Under the pieces are notes generated by a model that did no database searches, was not told the origin of the DNA, and saw only the letters and a list, made by a program, of their open reading frames with translations. Shown one piece after another: positions 14,511-23,978 of a DNA stretch of 35,373 nucleotides. Both the position numbers and the translations under genes were made by a program. The stretch is taken from NCBI GenBank assembly GCA_947174275.1, contig CAMWIJ010000027.1:1-35373 (forward strand), given 5' to 3'. Numbering within the stretch: position 1 is the stretch's first letter; each line of letters opens with the position of its first letter. Origin of the DNA: an uncultured Muribaculaceae bacterium (GTDB lineage Bacteria > Bacteroidota > Bacteroidia > Bacteroidales > Muribaculaceae).

Positions 14511-17279
14511 ATGAAACATATTTACTTATTCCTGCTTGGCGCATTGGCGTCGTTGTGCGCCGATGCCCAGGTTGTCACTACTGATCCGAGCATTGTGCAG
14601 CAGAGTTCTGCACCGGTAACCATAATCTTTCATGCAGACAGAGGCAATCGCGGGCTGGCGGGGCTGACATCATCGACGCCCGTATATGCCCATACCGGCG
14701 TTGTGCTCAAAGGTAGCGACGGGTGGTCGCATGCGCCTGCGTGGCTTGATAATTCGGCGAAATACAGGCTTACGTATGTCTCAGCCGATACATGGCGGCT
14801 GACTATACCGTCGATAAAAGAGTATTATGGGCTGGCTGACGGGGAAACGGTTGAAAAACTGGCATTTGTGTTCCGAAATGCCAACGGAAGCAGAGAGGGA
14901 AAAACCGAGTCGGGCGGAGATATATTTGTGGATGTGGTGCCTGATGGTTTTGCCATGAAGATGACGGCATCGCCCGAGGTGCGCCTGTTGTCAGAACAGA
15001 CAGAAGTCAGCATCACAGTCAATACCACTCAGCCGTCAAAGATAGAGCTGTTTGTCAACAGTTATGACAGCACTCCGATAGCTGTGGCCGATAACAGCAC
15101 CGGCCTTGTCAAAGCATATAATGTGTCATCTACGGGTAATACCCGGATACTTGCACGCGCTACGGCCGGCAATCATATCGCCGAGGAGACGATAGAATAT
15201 TGTCTGGCCGGAAATTCGGTCGCTAAAGATTATCCGGGTGGAGTGCCTGAAATGGGGCCTGTGCGAAATGATGACGGGTCGGTGACATTCTGTCTGGCCG
15301 CACCGCAGAAAAATTCGGTAATGATAGTCGGTTCATGGAACAATTATGCATACGATATATCCCAACTGATGTCGTATCAGGATTATGACGGACAACGTTA
15401 TTTCTGGATCACGGTGCCCGGCCTCGCCGACGGCCGAAATCAGGTCTATTATTTCATTGTTGACAACAATCTTAAGGTCGGCGACCCGTATGCGCGTCTT
15501 GTGCTTGACCCGTGGAATGACAGATATATTCCGGAAAGCGTGTTCCCGGATATGCCTGAATATCCGGCGGAGGCGGTGCAATCCGTGCCTGTGGCGGTAT
15601 ATAATTCCGGCCAGTCGGAATATGAATGGAAAGTCAGGAATTTCAAAGGGGTGGAGCAGAGTGCGCTGATTGTCTACGAACTTTTGATACGCGATTTTAC
15701 GGGTACGGAGAACAAAGCCAACGGAGAAGGAACGATAGCCGGAGTTATGTCGAAACTTGACTATCTTCAGTCGCTCGGAGTTAATGCCATCGAGTTTCTG
15801 CCTGTGATGGAATTTAATGGAAATAATTCGTGGGGATACAATACGAACTTCTATTTTGCTCCTGACAAAGCATACGGCACGCCAGACGATTACCGACGGC
15901 TGTTTGATGAGATACATTCGCGGGGGATGGCTGTAATACTTGACATAGTGTTCAATCAAAGCGACGGGCTTCACCCGTGGTATCAGATGTATCCGATAGC
16001 GTCAAATCCTTTTTACAACGGCACAGCGCCGCATTCATATTCGGTGCTGAATGACTGGAATCAGGATAATCCGCTGGTGCAGCAACAGTTTAAAGACGCT
16101 GTCAAATATTGGCTTGAGGAATATAATGTGGATGGATTTCGCTTTGACCTTGTCAAAGGGCTCGGAAGCAATGCCAGCTATAATGCGACTTATAACGCGG
16201 CGACAAATACGTGGAGCGGAGTGACCGAAAGCAAGACCAATGAATATAACGCATCGCGTGTGGCCCGCATGAAAGAACTGCATGCGGCAATGAAAGAGGT
16301 AGCTCCCGATGCATATTTCATAAACGAGGATCTTGCCGGAGCGAAGGAAGAGAATGAGATGGCTGTTGACGGGGAAATAAACTGGGTCAATATAAACGAT
16401 GCGTCGTGCCAGTTTGCCATGGGTTATCCGTCAAATTCGAATATGAACAGGTTTTATGCGCCTTTGGACTCGCGCACATGGGGCTCGACGGTCAGTTATG
16501 CCGAGAGCCATGACGAGGAACGTATGGCATATAAGATTGACCGATATGGAGCCGCGGGTGTAAAGGGAAATCAACCGATGGCGATGCGTCGTCTCGGCTC
16601 GGTGGCGGCGATGATGCTGATGTCGCCGGGCGCGCATTTGATATGGCAGTTTCAGGAGTTCGGTGCAAACCAGACAACCAAACAGAGCGGTGGCGGCAAT
16701 GACACATCTCCAAAGAAAGTGGTATGGAGTCTGCTTGATGACGCAGACCACAGCGGCCTGATGCAGACCTACAGAGAATTGTGTGCGATACGCCGTGATA
16801 ATCCCGAACTTTTCAAAGAAGGTGTTGCGACAACGGTGGCATGCGGAGTCGGGAACTGGGGCAAGGGGCGTTATATAACGTTGAAATCAGGAGACAAGGA
16901 GTTGTATCTTGTGGTCAATCCGCAGGTATCGGCGAGTGCCGATATTACGATGTATGGAGCTTCTCCGGCAGGTGAATATCAGCTGATGTCGTGCAGCTAT
17001 GATGTGACACCTGAGCGTGACGGAAATGTGGTGACGCTGCCGGCGGGTGCATACGCCATATATGGAACGAAAAATCTGCTTGACGCACCCGCAATAGATG
17101 TTGACGACAGGCCGGTGTCAGTCAGAGTGACTGGCCGGCGCATTGTCATCGAAGGCGAATATGATGAAGTCTCCTGCCACGACCTGTCGGGGCGTAGAGT
17201 GGATATCGGCTGCGAATTGTCTGCGGGTGTTTATCTTGTGCGTGTCGACGGCAACGCTGACAAGGTGATTGTCAGGTAG
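14511..17279 (+). CDS. Secreted GH13 alpha-amylase-family enzyme with C-terminal sorting-like domain
   Basis: A 922-residue protein with signal peptide MKHIYLFLLGALASLCADA. An N-terminal beta domain is followed by a CBM48/E-set-like domain (SVTFCLAAPQKNSVMIVGSW, near residue 255) and a GH13 barrel from about residue 385. GH13 regions are seen: I VILDIVFNQ, II GFRFDLVKG with nucleophile Asp546, III FINEDL with acid Glu606, and IV ESHDEE with Asp668. Region I ends in Gln where most amylases have His. The last 75 residues (VSCHDLSGRRVDIG, then LSAGVYLVRVDG) look like a type IX secretion C-terminal sorting domain or related surface domain. Expected role is endo-cleavage or debranching of alpha-glucan outside the cell. 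It precedes uvrA without sharing a promoter. Confidence 0.88.
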   Translation: MKHIYLFLLGALASLCADAQVVTTDPSIVQQSSAPVTIIFHADRGNRGLAGLTSSTPVYAHTGVVLKGSDGWSHAPAWLDNSAKYRLTYVSADTWRLTIPSIKEYYGLADGETVEKLAFVFRNANGSREGKTESGGDIFVDVVPDGFAMKMTASPEVRLLSEQTEVSITVNTTQPSKIELFVNSYDSTPIAVADNSTGLVKAYNVSSTGNTRILARATAGNHIAEETIEYCLAGNSVAKDYPGGVPEMGPVRNDDGSVTFCLAAPQKNSVMIVGSWNNYAYDISQLMSYQDYDGQRYFWITVPGLADGRNQVYYFIVDNNLKVGDPYARLVLDPWNDRYIPESVFPDMPEYPAEAVQSVPVAVYNSGQSEYEWKVRNFKGVEQSALIVYELLIRDFTGTENKANGEGTIAGVMSKLDYLQSLGVNAIEFLPVMEFNGNNSWGYNTNFYFAPDKAYGTPDDYRRLFDEIHSRGMAVILDIVFNQSDGLHPWYQMYPIASNPFYNGTAPHSYSVLNDWNQDNPLVQQQFKDAVKYWLEEYNVDGFRFDLVKGLGSNASYNATYNAATNTWSGVTESKTNEYNASRVARMKELHAAMKEVAPDAYFINEDLAGAKEENEMAVDGEINWVNINDASCQFAMGYPSNSNMNRFYAPLDSRTWGSTVSYAESHDEERMAYKIDRYGAAGVKGNQPMAMRRLGSVAAMMLMSPGAHLIWQFQEFGANQTTKQSGGGNDTSPKKVVWSLLDDADHSGLMQTYRELCAIRRDNPELFKEGVATTVACGVGNWGKGRYITLKSGDKELYLVVNPQVSASADITMYGASPAGEYQLMSCSYDVTPERDGNVVTLPAGAYAIYGTKNLLDAPAIDVDDRPVSVRVTGRRIVIEGEYDEVSCHDLSGRRVDIGCELSAGVYLVRVDGNADKVIVR

Positions 17280-17295
17280 ACGTTATGGCAGATGA

Positions 17296-17327
17296 TTTGC
17301 CTGAGTGGACAAAAAGTTGTAATTTTG
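17296..17327 (+). promoter_or_regulatory. uvrA promoter
   Basis: TTTG (17296-17299), a 20-nt spacer and TAATTTTG (17320-17327) form a full Bacteroidetes promoter. Transcription would start near 17334, so translation must begin downstream of that point. Confidence 0.75.
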
Positions 17328-17353
17328 TAATACGCGAAATGATACAAGTCACC

Positions 17354-20161
17354 ATGTCAGATCAGAATATTATCATAAAAGGTGCCCGAGTCAATAATCT
17401 CAAGAATATTGATGTCGAGATACCGAGAAACAAATTTGTAGTAATCACCGGACTGTCGGGCTCGGGCAAATCATCGCTTGCTTTCGACACGCTGTATGCC
17501 GAGGGACAGAGACGATATGTCGAGAGCCTGTCGGCATACGCCCGCCAGTTTTTAGGGCGCATGTCGAAGCCTGAGGTAGATTTCATCAAGGGGCTTCCTC
17601 CTGCGATTGCCGTGGAGCAGAAGGTCAACACGCATAATCCGCGCAGCACGGTGGGAACCTCGACCGAGATATATGACTACATGCGTCTGCTCTTTGCCAG
17701 AGTCGGACGCACATATTCTCCGGTTTCGGGAGTTGAGGTGAAAAAGCATACCGAAGAAGATGTCATTGCCGCGGCGAAGAGTTATCCCGTGGGGACGCGT
17801 ATAGCAGTCACGGCGCCGCTGGTGATTCGTGACGGCGAAGAGGTGACCCGCAGGCTGTCGACTCTGAGAGGCGAAGGGTTTTCACGTCTTTTCCATGACG
17901 GGGAATTTGTCATGATTGAGGATGTCGAGGCTCAGCTTGCGTCAGAGGCAGGAAAGAAAAAGAAAACAGATCTCTCGCAATATCAGCTGCTGATTGACCG
18001 TCTGGCAGTGGCTGATGACGGTGATGAACTGTCGCGGCTTGCCGATTCGGTGGAGACGGCGTTTTTCGAGGGTGACAACCGTTGTTCTCTTTTCGTATGG
18101 AGCAACGACGGCGTGCACCGTCATGATTTCTCACATCGTTTCGAAGCTGACGGCATAGTGTTTACCGAGCCCAACGAACAGATGTTCAACTTCAACAACC
18201 CGATAGGAGCCTGTCCGGTATGCGAGGGCTTCGGCAAAACGGTAGGCATAGATGAAAATCTTGTGATACCCAACAAGGCTTTGTCGGTATATCAGGATGC
18301 GGTGTCATGCTGGAAAGGGGAGAAGATGGGTGAATACAAGCGTAGGTTTATCCATATCGCCGCCCCACTTGGTTTCCCGATACACAAACCTTACGCCGAC
18401 CTTACTGAAGAGCAGAAAAACCTGCTGTGGCACGGCAATTCGTCGTTTGAAGGTATCGACGGATTTTTCCGTATGGTTGAGGAAAACCTCTACAAGATAC
18501 AATACCGTGTGATGCTGGCAAGGTATCGTGGCAAGACGCTGTGCCCGCAATGTCACGGCATGCGCTTACGCAAGGAGGTCGAGAATATAAAGGTCGGAGG
18601 AAAAACGATTGTTGAACTCAACCGGATGCCGATACGTGATCTGCGTAAATGGTTTGACGAGCTGGAACTTACCGGTAACGATGGTAAAATAGCCTCACGG
18701 TTGCTCGCGGAGATCCGGAGCCGCATAGGATTTCTATCAGATGTAGGCCTTGATTATCTGACGCTTGACCGCGCATCGTCGACACTGTCGGGTGGAGAGA
18801 GCCAGCGCATCAATCTGGCTACATCGCTCGGAAGCAGTCTCGTAGGCTCGCTTTATATCCTCGACGAGCCGTCAATAGGGCTTCATTCGCGCGACACACA
18901 GCGGCTTATTTCCGTTTTGCGCCAGCTGCAGGCTATAGGCAACACTGTGGTCGTAGTTGAGCATGACGAAGAGATAATGCAGGCAGCCGATTACCTGATA
19001 GATGTCGGGCCTGAGGCCGGCCGTCATGGCGGAGAGATAATGTATCAGGGCAGTCTGGCCGATATCGCCACGGCAAAGAACAGCTACACAGCCCGATATC
19101 TTACAGGAGATATTACTGTCCCGGTGCCGAAGGTGCGGAGAAAATCAAATTCATATATAGAAATTGAGGGTGCCCGTCAGAATAATCTTAAGGATATCAA
19201 TGTCCGTTTCCCTCTGGGGATAATGACAGTAGTGACCGGAGTGTCAGGCTCGGGCAAGTCGACGCTTGTGCGCGACATCCTTTACAGAGCGATGCTGAGA
19301 CATCTTGAACAGCCTACAGATGCTCCGGGCGCTTTCCGTCGGCTCGGCGGTGACCTCAACAGAGTGCAGGCCGTGGAATTTGTCAATCAGAACCCCATAG
19401 GAAAATCGACCCGCTCAAATCCCGCCACCTATCTGAAGGCTTACGACGAGATACGCCAGCTTTTTGCCTCGCAGCAGGGGGCTAAGCAGATGGGATTTCC
19501 CGCCAGCTATTTTTCATTCAATGCCGAAGGGGGCAGGTGTGAGGAATGCAAGGGCGAGGGCGTGATAAACATAGAGATGCAGTTTATGGCAGATATTGCG
19601 ATAACATGCGAGGAGTGTCATGGCAAGCGGTTTAAACGAGATGTGCTTGAGATAGAATACCGGGGCAAGAATATATATGATGTGCTCGACATGACCGTCA
19701 ATCAGGCGATTGAATTTTTCGCAGAGGGCAATGGTACGACAGAACGCAAGATTGTCAAACGATTGCAGCCGTTGCAGGATGTAGGACTCGGATACATAAA
19801 ATTGGGCCAGTCATCATCGACATTGTCAGGCGGAGAAAATCAGCGTGTGAAACTGGCTTATTTCCTGTCGACCGAGGGGCAGAAGCCTACCATGTTTATA
19901 TTCGACGAGCCGACAACCGGATTGCATTTTCATGATATCAACAAACTGATGGATTCGTTCAACAGACTGATAGCGCAGGGGCATACCGTAATCATTATCG
20001 AGCATAATATCGATGTGATTAAATGTGCCGACCATGTGATAGACATAGGGCCGGAGGGTGGCGACCGCGGAGGCATGATAGTGGCTGAGGGCACCCCCGA
20101 GCAGATAGCGGTAACTCCCGACAGCTATACCGGTCGCTTTTTAAAGGAGAAACTCCGCTGA
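17354..20161 (+). CDS. uvrA: UvrABC excinuclease subunit A
   Basis: From ATG 17354 ([20 protein letters not shown]) the protein has 935 residues, the usual UvrA size. It is the damage-recognition ATPase of nucleotide excision repair. Seen in order: Walker [15 protein letters not shown], a zinc module with CPVCEGFGK and [14 protein letters not shown] signature [10 protein letters not shown], Walker [13 protein letters not shown], second Walker [12 protein letters not shown], zinc module CEECKGEG then CEECHGKRF, second signature [10 protein letters not shown] and Walker [13 protein letters not shown]. An in-frame ATG at 17285 lies upstream of the promoter and is ruled out; ATG 17339 remains possible. 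A terminator follows at 20186. Confidence 0.97.
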   Translation: MSDQNIIIKGARVNNLKNIDVEIPRNKFVVITGLSGSGKSSLAFDTLYAEGQRRYVESLSAYARQFLGRMSKPEVDFIKGLPPAIAVEQKVNTHNPRSTVGTSTEIYDYMRLLFARVGRTYSPVSGVEVKKHTEEDVIAAAKSYPVGTRIAVTAPLVIRDGEEVTRRLSTLRGEGFSRLFHDGEFVMIEDVEAQLASEAGKKKKTDLSQYQLLIDRLAVADDGDELSRLADSVETAFFEGDNRCSLFVWSNDGVHRHDFSHRFEADGIVFTEPNEQMFNFNNPIGACPVCEGFGKTVGIDENLVIPNKALSVYQDAVSCWKGEKMGEYKRRFIHIAAPLGFPIHKPYADLTEEQKNLLWHGNSSFEGIDGFFRMVEENLYKIQYRVMLARYRGKTLCPQCHGMRLRKEVENIKVGGKTIVELNRMPIRDLRKWFDELELTGNDGKIASRLLAEIRSRIGFLSDVGLDYLTLDRASSTLSGGESQRINLATSLGSSLVGSLYILDEPSIGLHSRDTQRLISVLRQLQAIGNTVVVVEHDEEIMQAADYLIDVGPEAGRHGGEIMYQGSLADIATAKNSYTARYLTGDITVPVPKVRRKSNSYIEIEGARQNNLKDINVRFPLGIMTVVTGVSGSGKSTLVRDILYRAMLRHLEQPTDAPGAFRRLGGDLNRVQAVEFVNQNPIGKSTRSNPATYLKAYDEIRQLFASQQGAKQMGFPASYFSFNAEGGRCEECKGEGVINIEMQFMADIAITCEECHGKRFKRDVLEIEYRGKNIYDVLDMTVNQAIEFFAEGNGTTERKIVKRLQPLQDVGLGYIKLGQSSSTLSGGENQRVKLAYFLSTEGQKPTMFIFDEPTTGLHFHDINKLMDSFNRLIAQGHTVIIIEHNIDVIKCADHVIDIGPEGGDRGGMIVAEGTPEQIAVTPDSYTGRFLKEKLR

Positions 20162-20185
20162 TAATGATTTGGATAAAACTACAAT

Positions 20186-20218
20186 AATACCCGGTGAGTC
20201 AAGCCGGGTATTTATTTT
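20186..20218 (+). terminator. uvrA terminator
   Basis: A 9-bp stem AATACCCGG/CCGGGTATT (20186-20194 and 20204-20212) is followed by TATTTTG. It overlaps the stop of the convergent lptF/G-like gene. Confidence 0.75.
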
Positions 20219-21291
20219 GATGCCTTGCGGTAAAGTATTATGGCGATTATTGTATAGATGATGTTGGGTATCCACATGGCTATGCGGGCTGATGTCATGC
20301 CCGAGACGGCAAATGATGATGTCACGGTCATGAACAGCAGGTAGCTGAATGCAAGAACGAGACCCAGCCCGAGATTTACGCCCATGCCGCCTCTGACTTT
20401 GCGGGAGGAGAGTGAGAGACCTATTATAGTCAGAATAAAGGCCGCTGCCGTCATGGCATAGCGGCGCTCAAGTTCGATTTCAAACGATTTGATGTTGGCT
20501 ACTCCGCGCTCTTTCTGCCTGTCGATGTATTGGCGCAATTCGGGCGTGGTGAGCATTTCGTGGTCATTTTTGGCTATAAGGAAGTCGCGCGGCTGTATCT
20601 GGATGATAGTGTCGAGCGAGTTGCCTTTGCGAATGATTTCGCGGTTACCGGCAAAATCGCGGATGATATAGTCACGCACCTGCCAGTTGTAGGCTGTATC
20701 ATATTTTATAGTCTGGGCTGTCAGGCGCGACACGAGTTTCTTGTTCTCGAAACGCTCAAGAGAGAATTTGTAGCCGGTCTTGGATGTGTTGTCATAGCGC
20801 TGAATGAATGCTATTTCACCGGGGGAGGCTTGCAGCATTATGTTGGTGCCGAAGTCAACGCGTTTGTTTTTTACATACGTGTTTGTGTATTCGATGCGTT
20901 TGACATTGGCCGGTGGAATTATATATGCGGCAAGGACAAATGTTAGAATTGCAATGACCGCCGCAGAGAAGAGATACGGACGGGTGAGCCGGCGGAAGCT
21001 CATGCCCGTTGATAGCATAGCTATGATTTCCGAGTTGCCGGCAAGTTTCGATGTGAAAAATATTACGGCTATGAATGTGAAGAGAGGAGAGAACTGGTTG
21101 GCAAAATAGGGGAGGAAGTTGACAAAGTAGTCACATATCGTCGACTTGAACGGAGCTTTCAGAAATGCGTCAAGTTTTTCGTTGACGTCAAACATCACCG
21201 TAATGGCCAAAATCAGGATGATGGCGAAAACGTAGGTTCCGAGAAACTTACGTATGATATATCTGTCTAATATCTTGAATGGTCCGCGCAT
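20212..21291 (-). CDS. LptF/LptG-family LPS export permease
   Basis: A 359-residue YjgP/YjgQ family inner-membrane protein. It starts MRGPFKILDRYIIRKFLGTY, the family's opening motif, then a TM helix VFAIILILAITVMF, two more helices around residues 50-125 (FTFIAVIFFTSKLAGNSEI is the coupling region, AVIAILTFVLAAYIIPP), a periplasmic beta-jellyroll of about 140 residues, and three C-terminal helices. With LptB and its partner permease it drives lipopolysaccharide from the inner membrane to the periplasmic bridge. Bacteroidetes LptF and LptG are hard to separate by sequence alone. Length is full. Confidence 0.9.
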   Translation of the reverse strand: MRGPFKILDRYIIRKFLGTYVFAIILILAITVMFDVNEKLDAFLKAPFKSTICDYFVNFLPYFANQFSPLFTFIAVIFFTSKLAGNSEIIAMLSTGMSFRRLTRPYLFSAAVIAILTFVLAAYIIPPANVKRIEYTNTYVKNKRVDFGTNIMLQASPGEIAFIQRYDNTSKTGYKFSLERFENKKLVSRLTAQTIKYDTAYNWQVRDYIIRDFAGNREIIRKGNSLDTIIQIQPRDFLIAKNDHEMLTTPELRQYIDRQKERGVANIKSFEIELERRYAMTAAAFILTIIGLSLSSRKVRGGMGVNLGLGLVLAFSYLLFMTVTSSFAVSGMTSARIAMWIPNIIYTIIAIILYRKASK

Positions 21292-21358
21292 TGGCCGGTT
21301 TTTTTAATTAAATAGGAGATGATGTCGGATAATTACTTCCTTGATATAAATATATATG

Positions 21359-21393
21359 TGCGGCATGCAGAGCAATACGCGCTGCATGCCGCA
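21359..21393 (-). terminator. Terminator of the M3 peptidase gene
   Basis: A perfect 12-bp stem TGCGGCATGCAG/CTGCATGCCGCA (21359-21370, 21382-21393) lies 14 bases after the stop codon. The T-run is weak on the minus strand. Confidence 0.6.
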
Positions 21394-21406
21394 GACTGTG
21401 ACTGTG

Positions 21407-23524
21407 TCAGTCTTTGTTTATAGAGGCATTGATTGACGGTTCTTCTTTTATGCCGTCGCGTATGAGAAGAGCGTCGACCGACGGGTCTTGTCCGCGGAAC
21501 TGACGGTAGAGTTTCGCCGGATTTTCCGTGCCGCCGCGGGTGAGGATATTGTCGCGGAATTCATCGGCAGTCTTTTTGTCGAAAATGCCGTTTTCCTTAA
21601 ATTTGGCAAATGCATCGGCGTCAAGCACCTCGGCCCATTTATATCCGTAGTAACCGGCCGCATAGCCTCCGGCGAATATGTGGGAGAAGGTGGGGGAGAA
21701 TATCATGTCGTCGACCGGCTCGAACACTTTGACCTGTTCGGTTGCGTTACGTTCGAGAGCCACGGCATCGTCAACGGGTTGTTTGGCGTCATGCCAGGCC
21801 ATGTCGGTATAGCCGAAACCAAGCTGTCGGATGCATGCGTAGGCGGCGCCGAACTGCGAAGAGCGAACAATCTTGTCGACAAGTTCCTGCGGGATTGTGT
21901 CGCCGGTGATATAGTGGCGCGCGAAGCCGTCGAGAAATTCCTTTTCGGTAAGATAGTTTTCATTGAATTGCGAAGGCAGTTCAACGAAGTCATGATAGAC
22001 GTTGGTGCCGGAAAGTGACGAATAACGGGTGTCGGCAAGCAGTCCGTGAAGGGCGTGCCCGAACTCGTGGAGGAATGTCTCGACCTCGTAGGGGGTGAGA
22101 AGCGACGGCTTTTCAGCTGTCGGTTTTGTGAAATTCATCACGATGGATACGAGGGGGCGGACGTTGATGCCGTTCTCATCAATGTATTGTTCGCGGAATG
22201 AAGTCATCCATGCGCCGGGACGTTTTGACGCGCGGGGGAAGAAGTCGGTGTAGAGTATTCCGACGAGTGATCCGTCGGGATTACGCACCTCAAAAGCTTT
22301 TACATCGGGGTGATATACCTGAATGCTGTCGTTGGGAGTGAATGTGAGGCCATACAGCTTGGTCGCCAGTCCGAACACACCGTCGATTACATTGTCGAGC
22401 GGGAAGTAGGGACGAAGTTCTTCTTCATCGTAAGAGTATTTGGCATTTTTCAGTTTGTTGGCGTAATAGCTGTAGTCCCAAGGCTTGATTTCTACCGGCC
22501 GGCCTTCGGTGTCGGATGCGAACTGAGTCAGTTCGGCCATCTCCTTTTTCATTGCAGGCATGTAGGCGTCGCGTAGCCTGTCGAGGAGGTCATATACGTT
22601 GGCCGGAGTCTCTGCCATGGTGCGTTTGAGATGATGTTCTGCAAATGTCTCGCTGCCGAGCAGATTGGCAATCTGACGGCGCAGCTCGGCGATACGTTTC
22701 ATGTTCTCCATATTGGAGTATTCGCCTTTGGTGTTACGTGAATTGTAAAGACGATAGAAGCGTTCGCGCAGGTCAGGACGGTCGGAATACTTCAGCACCG
22801 CCACGTAGGTGGGCTGCTGCAGTGTGAAGAGATATTCGCCGTCGCGGCCTTTTTCAGAAGCGTCGGCGGCCGCCTGGGCTACGATATCGGCGGGAAGTCC
22901 GGCGAGGTCATCCTTGTTCAGCCATATTTCGTATGTGTTGAGCTCTTTGAGTACGTTTTGTCCGAATTTTGTGGTCAACTCGGAAAGTTCCGCCGAAAGC
23001 GCGCGGTATGTCTCGCGGTCATCGCCCTGAAGATTTGCACCGTTGAGAGCGAAAGAATCGTAGGTGGTCTGCAACAGCATTTTGTCCTCGTCGCTCAGAT
23101 TGAATTTGTCACGGTTGTCGTAGACTTGCTTGATGCGTTGCCATAGACGCTCATTGAGGGCTATGCTGGTGGAGTAGTCGCTGAGTTTGGGCGATACGCG
23201 GAGCGATATTTCCATCATCTCGTCGTCGGAATTGGCGCTCAGAAGGTTGAAGAAAACCGAGAGGGCGCGTTCGAGATCCTTTCCGTTGCGTTCGAGAGCT
23301 ACTATTGTGTTGTCGAAATCGGGCACTGAGCGCTGGTTGCAGATAGCTTCGACGCCCTGCAAGGCTTTTGCGATGCCTGCATCGATTGCTTCTTCATATT
23401 GTGAGTTGTTGATGCTGTCAAACGGGACAGTGCCGAAAGGTGTATTGAAATCCTGAAGTAAAGTATTGTCAGCCATTGCTGTCGCGGATATTAATAAAGA
23501 AAGTGATAATAACAGTTTTTTCAT
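21407..23524 (-). CDS. dcp: M3-family peptidyl-dipeptidase (Dcp-like), exported
   Basis: A 705-residue zinc metallopeptidase with signal peptide MKKLLLSLSLLISATAMA. The zinc site is intact: FLHEFGHALHG with His486, Glu487 and His490, and Glu515 in FVELPSQFNENY. The surrounding M3 sequence is full length, including YKWAEVLDADAF and the C-terminal GGTENPAKLYRQFRGQDP. M3 dipeptidyl carboxypeptidases cut dipeptides from the C-terminus of short peptides; an exported form would process peptides in the periplasm. A full promoter lies just upstream, inside the 3' end of the neighbouring DUF486 gene, so it can be transcribed on its own. Confidence 0.94.
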   Translation of the reverse strand: MKKLLLSLSLLISATAMADNTLLQDFNTPFGTVPFDSINNSQYEEAIDAGIAKALQGVEAICNQRSVPDFDNTIVALERNGKDLERALSVFFNLLSANSDDEMMEISLRVSPKLSDYSTSIALNERLWQRIKQVYDNRDKFNLSDEDKMLLQTTYDSFALNGANLQGDDRETYRALSAELSELTTKFGQNVLKELNTYEIWLNKDDLAGLPADIVAQAAADASEKGRDGEYLFTLQQPTYVAVLKYSDRPDLRERFYRLYNSRNTKGEYSNMENMKRIAELRRQIANLLGSETFAEHHLKRTMAETPANVYDLLDRLRDAYMPAMKKEMAELTQFASDTEGRPVEIKPWDYSYYANKLKNAKYSYDEEELRPYFPLDNVIDGVFGLATKLYGLTFTPNDSIQVYHPDVKAFEVRNPDGSLVGILYTDFFPRASKRPGAWMTSFREQYIDENGINVRPLVSIVMNFTKPTAEKPSLLTPYEVETFLHEFGHALHGLLADTRYSSLSGTNVYHDFVELPSQFNENYLTEKEFLDGFARHYITGDTIPQELVDKIVRSSQFGAAYACIRQLGFGYTDMAWHDAKQPVDDAVALERNATEQVKVFEPVDDMIFSPTFSHIFAGGYAAGYYGYKWAEVLDADAFAKFKENGIFDKKTADEFRDNILTRGGTENPAKLYRQFRGQDPSVDALLIRDGIKEEPSINASINKD

Positions 23525-23550
23525 TCTAATGGTGTTTCAAAAATCAGGTG

Positions 23551-23582
23551 CAAAAATACTCAATTATTTCATAAACACCAAA
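23551..23582 (-). promoter_or_regulatory. Promoter of the M3 peptidase gene
   Basis: On the minus strand TTTG (23579-23582), a 20-nt spacer and TATTTTTG (23551-23558) give an exact Bacteroidetes promoter. It overlaps the last codons of the upstream DUF486 gene. Confidence 0.65.
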
Positions 23583-23962
23583 TAGACCGCGCCTATAAGC
23601 AGAAGGAATGCCAGGTAGTGGTTCCAGCGTATTTCAAATCCCTGGAATGCGAATGAACAAAATATTACGAACACAACGAGTGTGATTACCTCCTGCATGA
23701 CTTTAAGCTGCATGAGCGAATAGGGGCCGCCATTGCCTTCGAAGCCAATGCGGTTGGCCGGCACCTGACACATGTATTCGAGCAGGGCTATGCCCCACGA
23801 AAAGAGGATGACCAGTATCAGCGGCCAGTTGGTAGAGATGCCTGCCTGTCCGAGTTTAAGGTGTCCGTACCAGGCGAATGTCATGAACACATTGGATATG
23901 ACAAGGAGTATTATTGTCAGAATGGCGGGGGAGATTGCAGTGGATATTAGCGATGAAATCAT
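23564..23962 (-). CDS. DUF486 small membrane protein (DMT superfamily)
   Basis: A 132-residue protein with four hydrophobic segments. The family core is clear: ISNVFMTFAWYGHLKLG, LFSWGIALLEYMCQVPANRIG, then LMQLKVMQEVITLVVFVIF and the final helix YLAFLLLIGAVYLVFMK. DUF486 proteins are half-size relatives of drug/metabolite transporters and probably act as dimers; no substrate is known. It follows the Ntn-type hydrolase gene by 16 bases on the same strand and is likely read with it. Confidence 0.88.
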   Translation of the reverse strand: MISSLISTAISPAILTIILLVISNVFMTFAWYGHLKLGQAGISTNWPLILVILFSWGIALLEYMCQVPANRIGFEGNGGPYSLMQLKVMQEVITLVVFVIFCSFAFQGFEIRWNHYLAFLLLIGAVYLVFMK

Positions 23963-23978
23963 TGCTGTCGTTATTTTA

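Noticed and set aside
15333-15974. A 213-codon minus-strand frame inside the GH13 gene
   Set aside because: Antisense shadow of the amylase-like gene without domain or start signals.
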